A stretch of DNA of 28,314 nt from JAGOCV01 sp049445855 (GTDB lineage Bacteria > Pseudomonadota > Gammaproteobacteria > Burkholderiales > Burkholderiaceae_C), in NCBI RefSeq assembly GCF_049445855.1, contig NZ_JBMSDV010000008.1, forward strand, positions 1 to 28,314, given 5' to 3'. The notes beneath the pieces are model-generated. The model was not told the origin of the DNA. It searched no databases and saw only the letters and a program-made list of their open reading frames with translations. Below, one piece after another: positions 15,865-27,901 of this stretch. A program made the translations under genes and the position numbers. Numbering within the stretch: position 1 is the stretch's first letter; each line of letters opens with the position of its first letter.

Positions 15865-17166
15865 CTAAACCGCACCCTCGAACATCATCACGTCCACTTC
15901 GTCGCCCGCAGCGACATTGCCTTGGGCGTGGTGCAGCACGATCAGGCCGTTGGCCTGCACCATCGAACTGAGGACGCCCGAACCCTGGTTCCCGGTGATG
16001 GCGACTTCGAGCCGGCCGTCGGCCGCCTTGCTCACGATGCCGCGCTGGTACTCGGTGCGCCCCGGCTTCTTGCGGATCGCACCGGCGCTACGCGCGCGCA
16101 ACAGCACTTTCGGCTCCGGGTTCGCGCCCATCATGCGCAACAGCGCGGGGCGCACGAACGCAAGGAAGGTCACCATCACCGCGACCGGATTGCCCGGCAG
16201 GCCGAACAGCACGGCCGCGCCGTAGTTGGCCGGGTCGTGCGAGACGATGCGGCCGACCGCCATCGGCCGGCCCGGCCGCATGGCGATGCGCCAGAAGGCG
16301 ACGTCGCCGAGCTTCTTCATCATGGCCTTGGTGAAGTCCGCTTCGCCCACACTCACGCCGCCGCTGGTGATGATGGCGTCGGCCCGCTCGGCTGCCTGCA
16401 GGAAAGTGGCTTCGAGCAGCACAGGGTCGTCGTGTACGACACCCAGGTCCACCACTTCGCAACCAAGGCGCGTGAGCAGCCCGAACACGGTGTAGCGGTT
16501 GCTGTCGTACACCGCGCCTTCGCGCGGTGCATCGCCCACGCTCAGTATTTCGTCTCCGGTGGAGAAGTACGCGACGCGGACGCGACGCACGGCACGCACG
16601 CGGGAAATGCCCAGGCTCGCGAGCAGGCCGAGCGCCGCCGGGCCGATGCGCTGGCCCTTGCCGAGTGCAGCCTGGCCCTGCATGACGTCTTCGCCGCGCA
16701 GGCGGCGGTTGTCGCCGGGCTTGACGATGCCGGCATCGAAGCTCGCGAATGAATCGCCACCCGCATCGTCCTGCTTCGTGAATTCCTGCGGCACGACCGT
16801 GTCCAGCCCCTCGGGCATGACCGCGCCCGTCATGATCTTCACGCACTCGCCAGCACCCACGCGGCCTTGCCAGGCCGCGCCCGCAAGGGCGGTGCCCGCG
16901 ACGCGAAGCCGCAGCGGGCCGCCAGCCGCGAGTTCGTCACCCCTGAATGCGAAGCCGTCCATCGCCGAGTTGTCGTGCGGCGGCACGTTCACCGGCGAGA
17001 TGACGTCTTCCGCCAGCACGCGGCCGAGCGCGTCGAAGAGGCCGACGTCCTCCGTCGCATGAACCGGTTGCACCAACCCTGCGAGGAATTCGTTCACCAT
17101 GTCGGCTGACAGGGCCTGCGGGTCGTAGCCCTGCAGTTCTGCGGCAATCTGCTCCAGCGTCTTCAT
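15865..17166 (-). CDS. moeA: molybdopterin molybdenumtransferase
   Basis: It inserts molybdate into adenylylated molybdopterin in the last step of molybdenum cofactor synthesis. The 433-aa length fits. Landmarks are NVPPHDNSAMDGFA in the N-terminal domain, IMTGAVMPEG, the MoCF-domain SGGVSVGEADF, LPGNPVAVMVTF, and a C-terminal beta-barrel domain (domain IV). The ATG at 17166 begins MKTLEQIAAELQGYD. Longer in-frame upstream sequence runs into mobA and is rejected. It is the last gene of moaA-mobA-moeA, 7 bases after mobA. The protein belongs to the same fold family as MogA, but its length and domain order identify it as MoeA. Confidence 0.94.
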   Translation of the reverse strand: MKTLEQIAAELQGYDPQALSADMVNEFLAGLVQPVHATEDVGLFDALGRVLAEDVISPVNVPPHDNSAMDGFAFRGDELAAGGPLRLRVAGTALAGAAWQGRVGAGECVKIMTGAVMPEGLDTVVPQEFTKQDDAGGDSFASFDAGIVKPGDNRRLRGEDVMQGQAALGKGQRIGPAALGLLASLGISRVRAVRRVRVAYFSTGDEILSVGDAPREGAVYDSNRYTVFGLLTRLGCEVVDLGVVHDDPVLLEATFLQAAERADAIITSGGVSVGEADFTKAMMKKLGDVAFWRIAMRPGRPMAVGRIVSHDPANYGAAVLFGLPGNPVAVMVTFLAFVRPALLRMMGANPEPKVLLRARSAGAIRKKPGRTEYQRGIVSKAADGRLEVAITGNQGSGVLSSMVQANGLIVLHHAQGNVAAGDEVDVMMFEGAV

Positions 17167-17173
17167 CGTGAAT

Positions 17174-17788
17174 TCAGCCTTCGAGCGCCTGCAGCTCGGC
17201 CAGTGTGTTGGCGTTGAAGAAGGCGCGTGGGTCGTCGCCGTCGGCATCGAAGGGCACGAGCACGGTCTTGTGCTGCGAGGTCCATGCGTCGATCTTGCGT
17301 CCGCCGCCATGGGTGAACCTGACCAGGCTTTCGAGCAGGTCCACGCGCATCAGGCAGAACACGGGTTGTGCGCGCAGCGTGCCGTCTTCGGGCGCGCTCA
17401 CCATGGCGATCTCGGCGTCTTCGCGCGCGGCGGCATCGGCCAGGCGCTCGATGAGGTCGAGCGGGAAGAGGGGGGTGTCGCACGGCACGGTGGCGAGCCA
17501 CGGCGTCTCGCAACGCTCCAGCCCCGTCAGCACACCGGCCAGCGGCCCGGCGTAGTCGGGCAGGGTGTCCGGCCAGACCGGCGCGCCGAACGACTCGTAG
17601 GCCGCGAGGTTGCGGTTGGCGTTGACCATCATCTCGCCCACCTGCATCTGCAGGCGCAGCAGCGTGTGCAGTGCAAGTGGCACGCCGTTGAAGTTCTGCA
17701 AGCCCTTGTCCACGCCGCCCATGCGCGAGCCGCGGCCGCCTGCCAGCACCAGGCCGGTGATCTGCTGCGGGTCGATGCGTTGCACCAT
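17174..17788 (-). CDS. mobA: molybdenum cofactor guanylyltransferase
   Basis: It transfers GMP from GTP to Mo-molybdopterin to make the bis-MGD cofactor used by DMSO-reductase-family enzymes. The 204-aa protein has the nucleotidyltransferase signature LAGGRGSRMGGVDKGL (15-30), the acceptor-site segment PDYAGPLAGVLTGLE and the metal-binding VPCDTPLFP. It begins 6 bases after moaA ends and stops 7 bases before moeA, so it sits in one transcript with both. Its presence implies that the cell makes at least one bis-MGD enzyme, such as a nitrate reductase or formate dehydrogenase. No such enzyme is encoded in this window. Confidence 0.93.
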   Translation of the reverse strand: MVQRIDPQQITGLVLAGGRGSRMGGVDKGLQNFNGVPLALHTLLRLQMQVGEMMVNANRNLAAYESFGAPVWPDTLPDYAGPLAGVLTGLERCETPWLATVPCDTPLFPLDLIERLADAAAREDAEIAMVSAPEDGTLRAQPVFCLMRVDLLESLVRFTHGGGRKIDAWTSQHKTVLVPFDADGDDPRAFFNANTLAELQALEG

Positions 17789-17794
17789 GTTGTC

Positions 17795-18925
17795 TCAGCC
17801 TCCGATGTAACTCATTTCGACGCGACGCGCACCGCCAGCTTCTGCCGGCGGCAGCGTGCTGCGCAGTTCCGAATAGCGATCCGCACGGCCCTGCCAGATG
17901 TGCGCGATGGCGGCGGACAGCTCCTGGTCACTCGCACCGCCGCGCAGCAGGCTCCGCAGGTCATGGCCCTGCGAGGCGAACAAGCACAGATAAAGCTGAC
18001 CCTCTGTGGACAATCGCGCGCGGTTGCAGTCACCACAGAAGGCCTGCGTCACGCTGCTGATCATGCCGACCTCGCCGCTGCCGTCTGCATAGGCCCACCG
18101 TTGTGCGGTCTCGCCGGTCGACGTGGCGGGCAACTGCACCAGCGGCAATTCGGCGTGGATGCGCTGCACGACTTCGGTAGAGGGCAGCACTTCGTCCATG
18201 CGCCAGCCATTCGTCGCGCCGACATCCATGTATTCGATGAAACGCAGCACCACGCCCGTGCCGCGGAAATGCCGTGCCATCGGCAGGATTTCGTGGTCGT
18301 TCGTGCCGCGCTTGACCACCATGTTCACCTTGAGGCCGCTGCCTTCGAAAAGGCCCGCTTCCTGCGCAGCGGCAATGCCGTCCAGGACTTCGGCCACGGG
18401 GAAGTCCACGTCGTTCATGCGGCGGAACACGGTGTCGTCCAGGCCGTCCAGGCTCACCGTGACCCGGTTCAGGCCTGCGGCCTTGAGCGCCTGGGCCTTG
18501 CGGCGAAGCAGCGAGCCGTTGGTGGTGAGCGTGAGGTCGGGCGGCAGGCCATCGACGGTGCGCAGCGCTGACAACTGCTCGACGAGGAGTTCGATGTTCT
18601 TGCGAAGCAGCGGCTCGCCACCGGTCAGGCGGATCTTGCGCACGCCATGCGCCAGGAACTGCCTGGCCACGCGCGTGATTTCCTCGAAGCTCAGCAGCGA
18701 CGAGTGCGGCAGGTACGGATAGTCCTTGTCGAAGACTTCCTTGGGCATGCAGTAGCTGCAGCGGAAGTTGCACCGGTCGGTGACGCTGATGCGCAGATCG
18801 CGCAACGGGCGGCCAAGAGAATCGGCGAGCCACCCGGTGGCCGGGGCGTCGCTGGCGAGCACGCGTGCCGGCACAGCCAGCGATGAAGATCGCTGGTCGA
18901 GCAGGGGGATCACGCGTTCGGCCAT
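17795..18925 (-). CDS. moaA: GTP 3',8-cyclase (MoaA), radical SAM
   Basis: It catalyses the first step of molybdenum cofactor synthesis, cyclising GTP with radical SAM chemistry. The 376-aa product has the N-terminal cluster motif Cys52-x3-Cys56-x2-Cys59 (TDRCNFRCSYCM). The second, substrate-binding cluster cysteines are at 297, 300 and 314 (FCGDCNRARLS and LYLCLF). The C-terminus ends in the conserved di-glycine (SYIGG), which is needed for activity in the family. The ATG at 18925 is preceded by GGAG but at short spacing. A Pro/Ala-rich leader of about 30 residues precedes the core. It is the first gene of the moaA-mobA-moeA operon, 53 bases downstream of the aldehyde dehydrogenase gene, and may be read through from it. 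Confidence 0.95.
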   Translation of the reverse strand: MAERVIPLLDQRSSSLAVPARVLASDAPATGWLADSLGRPLRDLRISVTDRCNFRCSYCMPKEVFDKDYPYLPHSSLLSFEEITRVARQFLAHGVRKIRLTGGEPLLRKNIELLVEQLSALRTVDGLPPDLTLTTNGSLLRRKAQALKAAGLNRVTVSLDGLDDTVFRRMNDVDFPVAEVLDGIAAAQEAGLFEGSGLKVNMVVKRGTNDHEILPMARHFRGTGVVLRFIEYMDVGATNGWRMDEVLPSTEVVQRIHAELPLVQLPATSTGETAQRWAYADGSGEVGMISSVTQAFCGDCNRARLSTEGQLYLCLFASQGHDLRSLLRGGASDQELSAAIAHIWQGRADRYSELRSTLPPAEAGGARRVEMSYIGG

Positions 18926-18978
18926 GGCTCCGATTGTCCCTCGGAAGGCATAGACCTGCGACCGGGGCGGAAACCCGC

Positions 18979-20412
18979 TCAGATCTGCCGGATCGCCACC
19001 GTCTTGAGCTGGGTGAAGCCGTACAGCGCTTCGAAGCCCTTTTCGCGGCCGTGACCCGACGCCTTGTAACCGCCGAAGGGCAGTTCCACACCGCCGCCGG
19101 CACCATAGTTGTTCACGAACACCTGGCCGCTCTTCACGCGGCGGGCCATGCGCAGCTGGCGGCCACCGTCGCGCGTCCACACGCCGGCCACCAGGCCGAA
19201 CTGCGTGGCGTTGGCGAGTTCGACCGCGTGGTCTTCGTCGCGGAAACTCATGGCCGACAGCACCGGGCCGAACACTTCTTCCTGCGCGAGGCGATGATCG
19301 ACGGGCACGTCTCGCAGCAGCGTGGGTGCCTGGTAAAAGCCGGCTTCGGGCGCTTCGTCCACGATGCGGCCCTGCGCCACCATGGGGATGCTGGCGACCT
19401 GAGCGTCCGACAGGAAGTCCCACACGCGTTGCTGTTGCGTGGCGCGGATCAGCGGGCCGACGTCGAGGTCCATCGCCGCAGGTCCGACGCGCAGGTTCGA
19501 GAACGCAACGCCCAGTTTCTCGAGCAGCGGTTCGTAGATGGCCTGGTGGATCAGCACGCGCGAGCCGGCCGAGCAGGTCTGCCCGGCGTTCTGCACGATG
19601 GCGTTGATGACGACCGGAATCGCCGCGTCGAGATCGGCGTCGGCGAAGATGATCTGCGGGCTCTTGCCACCCAGTTCCAGCGTGACAGGGCAGTGCCGCT
19701 CCGAAGCTACCTGCTGGATGATCGTGCCCACGCGTGGGCTGCCGGTGAAGCTGATGTGGTCGATGCCCGTGTGGCGCGCCATCGCGTCGCCCACTTCATG
19801 CCCGTAACCGGTGACGATGTTGATCGCGCCGGCGGGGAAGCCGACCTCGGCCGCGAGCTGCGCCACGCGCAGCAATGACAGGCAGGCATCTTCGGAAGGC
19901 TTGACCACGCAGACGTTGCCTGCTGCCAGCGCGCCGCCGACGCTGCGTCCGAAGATCTGCATCGGGTAGTTCCACGGGATGATGTTGGCCACCACGCCGT
20001 AGGCTTCGCGCCAGGTGAAGACGGTGTAGCCCTCCTGGTAGGGGATGGTTTCACCGTGGAACTTGTCGCACGCGCCGCCGTAGAACTCGAAGTAGCGCAC
20101 CAGCGCCAGCGCGTCGGCCCGGGCCTGCTTGGTGGGTTTGCCGCAGTCACGCTGTTCGATGGCGGCGAGCTCGTCCACGTGCTCGGCGATCCTGGCCGAC
20201 AGGCGCATCAGCAGACGGCCACGCTCGGCGGCGCTGAGCTTGCTCCAGACGGACTCGTAGCACTGGCGCGCGGCGGTGACGGCGGCATCGACGTCATGCG
20301 CGTCGCTGCGCTGGATCTCGTCGTAGGTCTGGCCGTCAGACGGGTCGATGACGGGAAGGGTGCGGCCGGAAGTGGAACGCACCGAAGCGTTGGCGATGTA
20401 GTTCAGTTGCAT
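18979..20412 (-). CDS. NAD(P)+-dependent aldehyde dehydrogenase
   Basis: A cytosolic enzyme of 477 aa that oxidises an aldehyde to the acid. The catalytic Cys280 (NAGQTCSAGSR), general base Glu246 (LELGGKSPQ), Asn148 (IPWNYP) and Lys171 (VVKPSE) are all present, and the C-terminal PFGGYKASGHGREKG motif is intact. The sequence is closest in style to betaine-aldehyde, gamma-aminobutyraldehyde or aromatic aldehyde dehydrogenases; the substrate cannot be fixed. The ATG at 20412 starts MQLNYIAN. Longer in-frame sequence upstream overlaps the broken AHSA1 gene and is rejected. It lies between that remnant and moaA on the same strand. It could supply oxidation of amino-aldehydes, but no partner aminotransferase or oxidase is nearby. 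Confidence 0.92.
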   Translation of the reverse strand: MQLNYIANASVRSTSGRTLPVIDPSDGQTYDEIQRSDAHDVDAAVTAARQCYESVWSKLSAAERGRLLMRLSARIAEHVDELAAIEQRDCGKPTKQARADALALVRYFEFYGGACDKFHGETIPYQEGYTVFTWREAYGVVANIIPWNYPMQIFGRSVGGALAAGNVCVVKPSEDACLSLLRVAQLAAEVGFPAGAINIVTGYGHEVGDAMARHTGIDHISFTGSPRVGTIIQQVASERHCPVTLELGGKSPQIIFADADLDAAIPVVINAIVQNAGQTCSAGSRVLIHQAIYEPLLEKLGVAFSNLRVGPAAMDLDVGPLIRATQQQRVWDFLSDAQVASIPMVAQGRIVDEAPEAGFYQAPTLLRDVPVDHRLAQEEVFGPVLSAMSFRDEDHAVELANATQFGLVAGVWTRDGGRQLRMARRVKSGQVFVNNYGAGGGVELPFGGYKASGHGREKGFEALYGFTQLKTVAIRQI

Positions 20413-20435
20413 GGTGCCGTCGATTTTGCCGGATG

Positions 20436-20632
20436 TCAGCCCGGGATGTCGGGCTCCACGAGCTGCGCCAGCTGCACCAGCGATTCCTGCCACCCGAGGT
20501 AACACATCTCTTCGGGAATCACGGCGGGAATGCCGTCCAGCGGTTCATGGCGCCGGGCGTGGTGAAAGCCTTGAACACGCGCTCGGGCGGGCAGCGCAGC
20601 ACGCGGTGGAAGGTGACGGTTCCTGTGGACAT
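20436..20632 (-). pseudogene. AHSA1/SRPBCC-family gene remnant with internal deletion
   Basis: The ATG at 20632, with AAGGAG 6 bases upstream, opens a normal AHSA1/SRPBCC N-terminus: MSTGTVTFHRVLRCPPERVF, then KAFTTPGAMNRW. The frame then jumps and stops after 37 codons. In another frame, directly after the same point, the typical C-terminus of the same family is readable (IPEEMCYLGWQESLVQLAQL, ending VEPDIPG and TGA at 20436). The family is usually about 150 residues long, so roughly 80 to 90 central codons are missing and the two ends are fused out of frame near 20530-20545. This is a deletion scar. Both ends are well preserved, so the event looks recent. An assembly or sequencing error is possible but less likely for a loss this large. 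Confidence 0.8.
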
Positions 20633-20664
20633 GACGGCTCCTTGATGAAATGGTTGATGCAATG

Positions 20665-20700
20665 AAAAAAGGGACAGGGGAATTTTCTTCCCACTGTCCC
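20665..20700 (-). terminator. rho-independent terminator of hppA
   Basis: Read on the minus strand, GGGACAG pairs with CTGTCCC. After a one-base bulge, GGGAA pairs with TTCCC around a five-base GAAAA loop, and six T residues follow immediately. It lies 58 bases downstream of the hppA stop codon and isolates hppA from the AHSA1 remnant and the aldehyde dehydrogenase. It is the clearest intrinsic terminator in the window. Confidence 0.88.
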
Positions 20701-20757
20701 TACGACGAACGGTGCCTGCCGGAATCGACAGACACCGTCGAAGAAATTCGGAATCAA

Positions 20758-22827
<2,070 letters not shown>

Positions 22828-22858
22828 GTCTCTATCTCCTGCGTTGTATTCCTTGGAA

Positions 22859-22880
22859 GGAGCACCGCAGCCGGTGCTCC
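22859..22880 (-). promoter_or_regulatory. perfect 9-bp hairpin in the hppA leader
   Basis: GGAGCACCG (22859-22867) and CGGTGCTCC (22872-22880) form a perfect stem with a four-base loop, 32 bases upstream of the hppA start. A second small inverted repeat, CTCCC-gca-GGGAG, lies at 22902-22914, and GCTCCCGC is repeated at 22876-22883 and 22901-22908. No T tract follows on either strand, so a leader RNA structure or a protein site is more likely than a terminator. Confidence 0.45.
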
Positions 22881-23019
22881 CGCTGCGTTGCTTCCTCGTT
22901 GCTCCCGCAGGGAGACGATTGGCCAACGGAGGCAATTTACTGGAAAACTCGGGAATTCGTGCAGTGCATCAACAAACTAGAATGCGGGTTTTCCCGACAG
23001 TCCTCCAACCAGAACTCTT

Positions 23020-23559
23020 ATGTCCCTCGAAAAAGTCTCGCCCGGCAAGCACCTTCCCGACGCTTTCAACGTGATCATCGAGATCCCGATGAACGCCGAC
23101 CCCGTCAAGTACGAGGTGGACAAGGAATCCGGCGCGATCTTCGTGGACCGCTTCATGAGCACGTCCATGCATTACCCGACCAACTACGGTTACGTGCCCA
23201 AGACCATCTCGGGTGACGGCGATCCGGTCGACGTGCTGGTGATCACCCCGGTGCCGCTGTATCCGGGCGTGGTCGTGACCTGCCGCCCCATCGGCATCCT
23301 GAAGATGCAGGACGAAGCCGGCGAAGACGGCAAGGTGCTCGCGGTGCCCATCGACAAGGTGCTGGCCATCTACACCCAGTGGCAAAAGCCCGAGGACCTG
23401 AACCCGCTGCGCCTGAAGACGATCTCGCACTTCTTCGAGCACTACAAGGACCTGGAACCCGGCAAGTGGGTGAAGGTGCTGGGCTGGGAAGGCCCGGACG
23501 CTGCCCGCAAGGAAATCCTGGACGGCGTGGAAAACTACAAGAAGGCCAACGGCGGCTGA
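23020..23559 (+). CDS. ppa: inorganic pyrophosphatase, family I
   Basis: A soluble cytosolic enzyme of 179 aa that hydrolyses pyrophosphate to phosphate and drives biosynthetic reactions forward. The family signature DGDPVDV (66-72), the YPTNYGYVP motif (52-60) and the Lys/Glu pair in VKYEVDK (29-35) are present, and the length is normal for the bacterial hexameric form. The ATG at 23020 has no clear Shine-Dalgarno sequence. A possible -10 (TAGAAT, 22978-22983) lies 37 bases upstream without a convincing -35. It is divergent from hppA, with a 192-base shared upstream region. Its stop is one base away from the stop of the convergent acyltransferase gene. Confidence 0.96.
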   Translation: MSLEKVSPGKHLPDAFNVIIEIPMNADPVKYEVDKESGAIFVDRFMSTSMHYPTNYGYVPKTISGDGDPVDVLVITPVPLYPGVVVTCRPIGILKMQDEAGEDGKVLAVPIDKVLAIYTQWQKPEDLNPLRLKTISHFFEHYKDLEPGKWVKVLGWEGPDAARKEILDGVENYKKANGG

Positions 23560-23560
23560 T

Positions 23561-24770
23561 TCAGCTACCGTCCACCTGCCGGAACGGGCTTCGTGCCTGC
23601 AGGTGGTCCATGTACTCGCCGATGCCCGCGTCTTCCCTCTGCAGGAAGCGCTCCACGGCGTCGGCAAACCCCGCGTGGGCCAGCCAGTGCGCGCTGGTCG
23701 TCTTCACCGGCATCAGCGCGCGGGCCATCTTGTGCTCGCCCTGCGCACCTCCTTCGAAGCGCACCACGCCGTGTTCGATGCACCAGGCCAGCGGCTGGTA
23801 GTAGCAGGCCTCGAAGTGCAGGCAGTCCACGCGCTCCAGCGCACCCCAGTAGCGGCCGTAAGCCACGAGTGAGCCGTCCGCCTGTTCGCCCAGCGCGATG
23901 AGGCTCGATGCGATCGGCACGCCCTTGCGTTCGGCGATGAAGAGCAGCCAGCTCTCCGGCATTTCCGTCTGCATGCGCTTGAAGAAGTCGCGCGTCAGGT
24001 AGGGCGCGTTGCCGTGTTCGAGGTAGGTGCGCTCGTAGCAGCGGTAGAAGAAATCCCAGTCGTCATCCGTGATGTCCGCGCCGCGCGCCCAGCGGAAGGT
24101 GACGCCGGCTTCTGCTACCTTGCGGCGCTCCTGCCGGATCTTCTTGCGCTTCTCCTGATTGAGGCTGGTGAGGAAATCGTCGAAGCTGGTGAAGCGCGTG
24201 CCGTCGGGCTTGGCGGACGTCCAGTGGAACTGCACGGTGTGCCGCAGCATCAGCCCGGCTTCTTCGCAGGCAGCCGTGTCTTCGTCGGACGCGAACAACA
24301 GGTGCAGCGACGAGAGCTTTTCTGCCTCGCACCACTGGATGAGGCCATGCACCAGCGTCTGCCGGGCCTTCTTGTCCACTGCGAGCAGCCGCGCGCCCGG
24401 CACGGGCGTGAACGGCACGGCCACCACGGCCTTGGGGTAGTACTCCAGGCCGTTCTGCTCGTAGGCGTTGGCCCAGGCCCAGTCGAACACGTACTCGCCG
24501 TAGGAGTGGGACTTCACATAGAGCGGGCAGGCGGCGATCAGTTCGGCATCGTCTTCTTCGCCGCGCCACAGGGTGATGAACCTGGGCAGCCAGCCGGTGC
24601 GCGCGATGGCGCTGCGGCTGTCGTGCAGCGCGGCCAGGTACTCGTGGCGCATGAACGGGCTGGGCCGGGCCTGCCGCGAAAGCAGGGCGTTCCATGTGGA
24701 CGCGGCGATGTTCCACGGCGTGTCCAGCACCCGAATGACATAATCGTCCCGGTCCTTCTTCCTGCTTGTC

Positions 24771-24772
<2 letters not shown>
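23561..24772 (-). CDS. FemAB-like acyltransferase (DUF482/COG3146, GNAT superfamily)
   Basis: A 403-aa cytosolic protein of the DUF482 group, related to peptidyltransferases of the FemAB/GNAT superfamily. Characteristic stretches are RPSPFMRHEYLAALHDS, SHSYGEYVFDWAWANAY, NQEKRKKIRQERRKV and GRYWGALERVDCLHFEACYY. The C-terminal FEGGAQGEHKMARALMP closes the acyl-donor site in the family. Its biochemical role is not well defined. The ATG at 24772 overlaps the nadE ATG in a CATG, and only a weak GAG precedes it. A GTG at 24730, after the short basic leader MTSRKKDRDD, could also be the start. It is convergent with ppa, with a single base between the two stop codons. Confidence 0.85.
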
Positions 24773-26435
<1,663 letters not shown>

Positions 26436-26464
26436 GAAGATTCTTGATTACAGGAGACCCGGAA

Positions 26465-26803
26465 ATGAAGCAGATCACAGCCATCGTCAAGCCCTTCAAG
26501 CTGGAAGAGGTGCGTGAAGCCCTGGCCGGTTGCGGCGCATCGGGCCTGACCGTCACCGAAGTGAAGGGTTTCGGTCGCCAGAAAGGCCACACCGAGCTCT
26601 ACCGCGGCGCCGAATACGTCGTGGACTACCTGCCCAAGATGCGGGTGGAAGTCGTCGTGAAGGACGAAGACGTGGACCGCTGCGTCGACGCGATCGTCAG
26701 CGCCGCACGCACCGGCAAGATCGGCGATGGCAAGATCTTCGTCACCTCGGTCGAGCGCGTGGTGCGCATCCGCACCGGCGAAGAAGACGAGTCCGCGGTT
26801 TAA
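26465..26803 (+). CDS. glnB: nitrogen regulatory protein P-II
   Basis: A small trimeric sensor of 112 aa that reads glutamine, 2-oxoglutarate and ATP/ADP and relays nitrogen status by protein contacts. Tyr51, the uridylylation site on the T-loop, lies in ELYRGAEYVVDYLPK, and the ATP-binding signature ARTGKIGDGKIFV is at 81-93. The ATG at 26465 has AGGAG 8 bases upstream. Its place after nadE, with no amtB nearby, favours glnB over glnK. P-II has been reported to bind and relieve inhibition of a glutamine-dependent NadE in Azospirillum, so the pairing is plausibly functional. Its TAA shares bases with the stop of the convergent aldo/keto reductase gene. Confidence 0.94.
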   Translation: MKQITAIVKPFKLEEVREALAGCGASGLTVTEVKGFGRQKGHTELYRGAEYVVDYLPKMRVEVVVKDEDVDRCVDAIVSAARTGKIGDGKIFVTSVERVVRIRTGEEDESAV

Positions 26804-27756
26804 ATTTCCTCGCTGGCCTCGTCCAGCAAAGTGATGGCATCGGCATCCAGCACCAGCCGCGAGGCCGCTGCCAGTTCATTCAATTGCGCGATGGATGTCG
26901 CGCTGGCGATCGGCGACGTGATGCCCGGTCGCGCGATCTGCCAGGCCAGCGCCACCTGCGCCGGCGTCGTCTCGTAGCGTTCCGCTACGGTGTCCAGCTC
27001 GGCCAGGATGCGCAGGCCGCGTTCGTTCAGGTACTTGGCCGTGGTGTTCTTGCCGCGCGCGCTCTTCGAAGCGTCTTCCGCGCTGCGGTACTTGCCGGTC
27101 AGGAAGCCGGCCGCCAGCGCGTAGAAGTTGATCACGCCCACGTTCTCGGCAATGCACAGCGGCTCCAGCTCGGCCTCGAACACCTTGCGGTCGTACAGGT
27201 TGTAGAGCGGCTGCAGGCTCTCGTAACGCGGCAGGCCAAGGCGCTTGCTCGTGTCCAGTGCTTCCTTCAGGCGCGGTGCGCTGTAGTTGGAGGCACCGAT
27301 CGCACGCACCTTGCCGGCCTTGATGAGGTCGGCATAAGCGCCGAGCGTTTCTTCCAGCGGCGTGGTTTCGTCGTCCTTGTGCGACTGGTAGAGGTCGATA
27401 TGGTCGGTCTGCAGGCGGCGCAGCGAATCGTCGACGGCCTGGCGGATGTAGGCGGGCTTGAGGCCGACCTTGCCATCGCCCATGTCCATGCCGACCTTGG
27501 TGGCGAGCACGACGCGGTCGCGCTTGCCGCTTTGCTTGAGCCACTTGCCGATGATGGTTTCGGACTCGCCGCCCGTATGGCCCGGTGCCCAGCGCGAATA
27601 CACGTCGGCGGTGTCGATGGTGTTGAAGCCGGCGTCGAGCCAGCCATCGAGCAGCGAGAAGGAAGTGGCCTCGTCGACGGTCCAGCCGAAGACGTTGCCG
27701 CCGAAGGTGAGGGGGGAAACCTGCAGGCCCGAGCGGCCGAGTTCACGATACTTCAT
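26800..27756 (-). CDS. aldo/keto reductase
   Basis: A cytosolic NADPH-dependent (beta/alpha)8-barrel oxidoreductase of 318 aa. The tetrad Asp48 (FNTIDTAD), Tyr53 (DVYS), Lys87 (LATKVG) and His126 (YQSHKDD) is complete. Coofactor-side motifs are IGASNYSAPRL and the C-terminal SATSIAQLNELAAA. It resembles the YghZ/GSP69-like branch of bacterial AKRs, which act on small aldehydes. The ATG at 27756 (MKYRELGRSG) has AGGAG 7 bases upstream and is preferred over a start at 27783. It is convergent with glnB; the two TAA stops overlap in TTAA. No terminator separates them. Confidence 0.93.
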   Translation of the reverse strand: MKYRELGRSGLQVSPLTFGGNVFGWTVDEATSFSLLDGWLDAGFNTIDTADVYSRWAPGHTGGESETIIGKWLKQSGKRDRVVLATKVGMDMGDGKVGLKPAYIRQAVDDSLRRLQTDHIDLYQSHKDDETTPLEETLGAYADLIKAGKVRAIGASNYSAPRLKEALDTSKRLGLPRYESLQPLYNLYDRKVFEAELEPLCIAENVGVINFYALAAGFLTGKYRSAEDASKSARGKNTTAKYLNERGLRILAELDTVAERYETTPAQVALAWQIARPGITSPIASATSIAQLNELAAASRLVLDADAITLLDEASEEI

Positions 27757-27862
27757 GTCGAGACTCCTGGACGAAAAGGGCATTGTTGCCGGGTTCGGGG
27801 AAGTTTGCAGGCCTGTCCGAGAGACTTGGTTGTGGATGGGGAAAGCGTTGGGTACGATGTCG

Positions 27863-27886
27863 GCTATCGGCCAAAAGCGGACATTG
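27863..27886 (+). repeat. 24-bp dispersed repeat, right copy
   Basis: GCTATCGGCCAAAAGCGG followed by ACATTG matches the left copy (383-406, minus strand) at 23 of 24 bases. It ends 15 bases before the ATG of the downstream gene at 27902 and points the same way as that gene, as does the left copy with its own gene. The remainder of the 145-base gap holds the ribosome-binding sites of the two flanking genes and nothing else recognisable. Confidence 0.75.
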
Positions 27887-27901
27887 TCGGGAGACGTTTA
27901 G

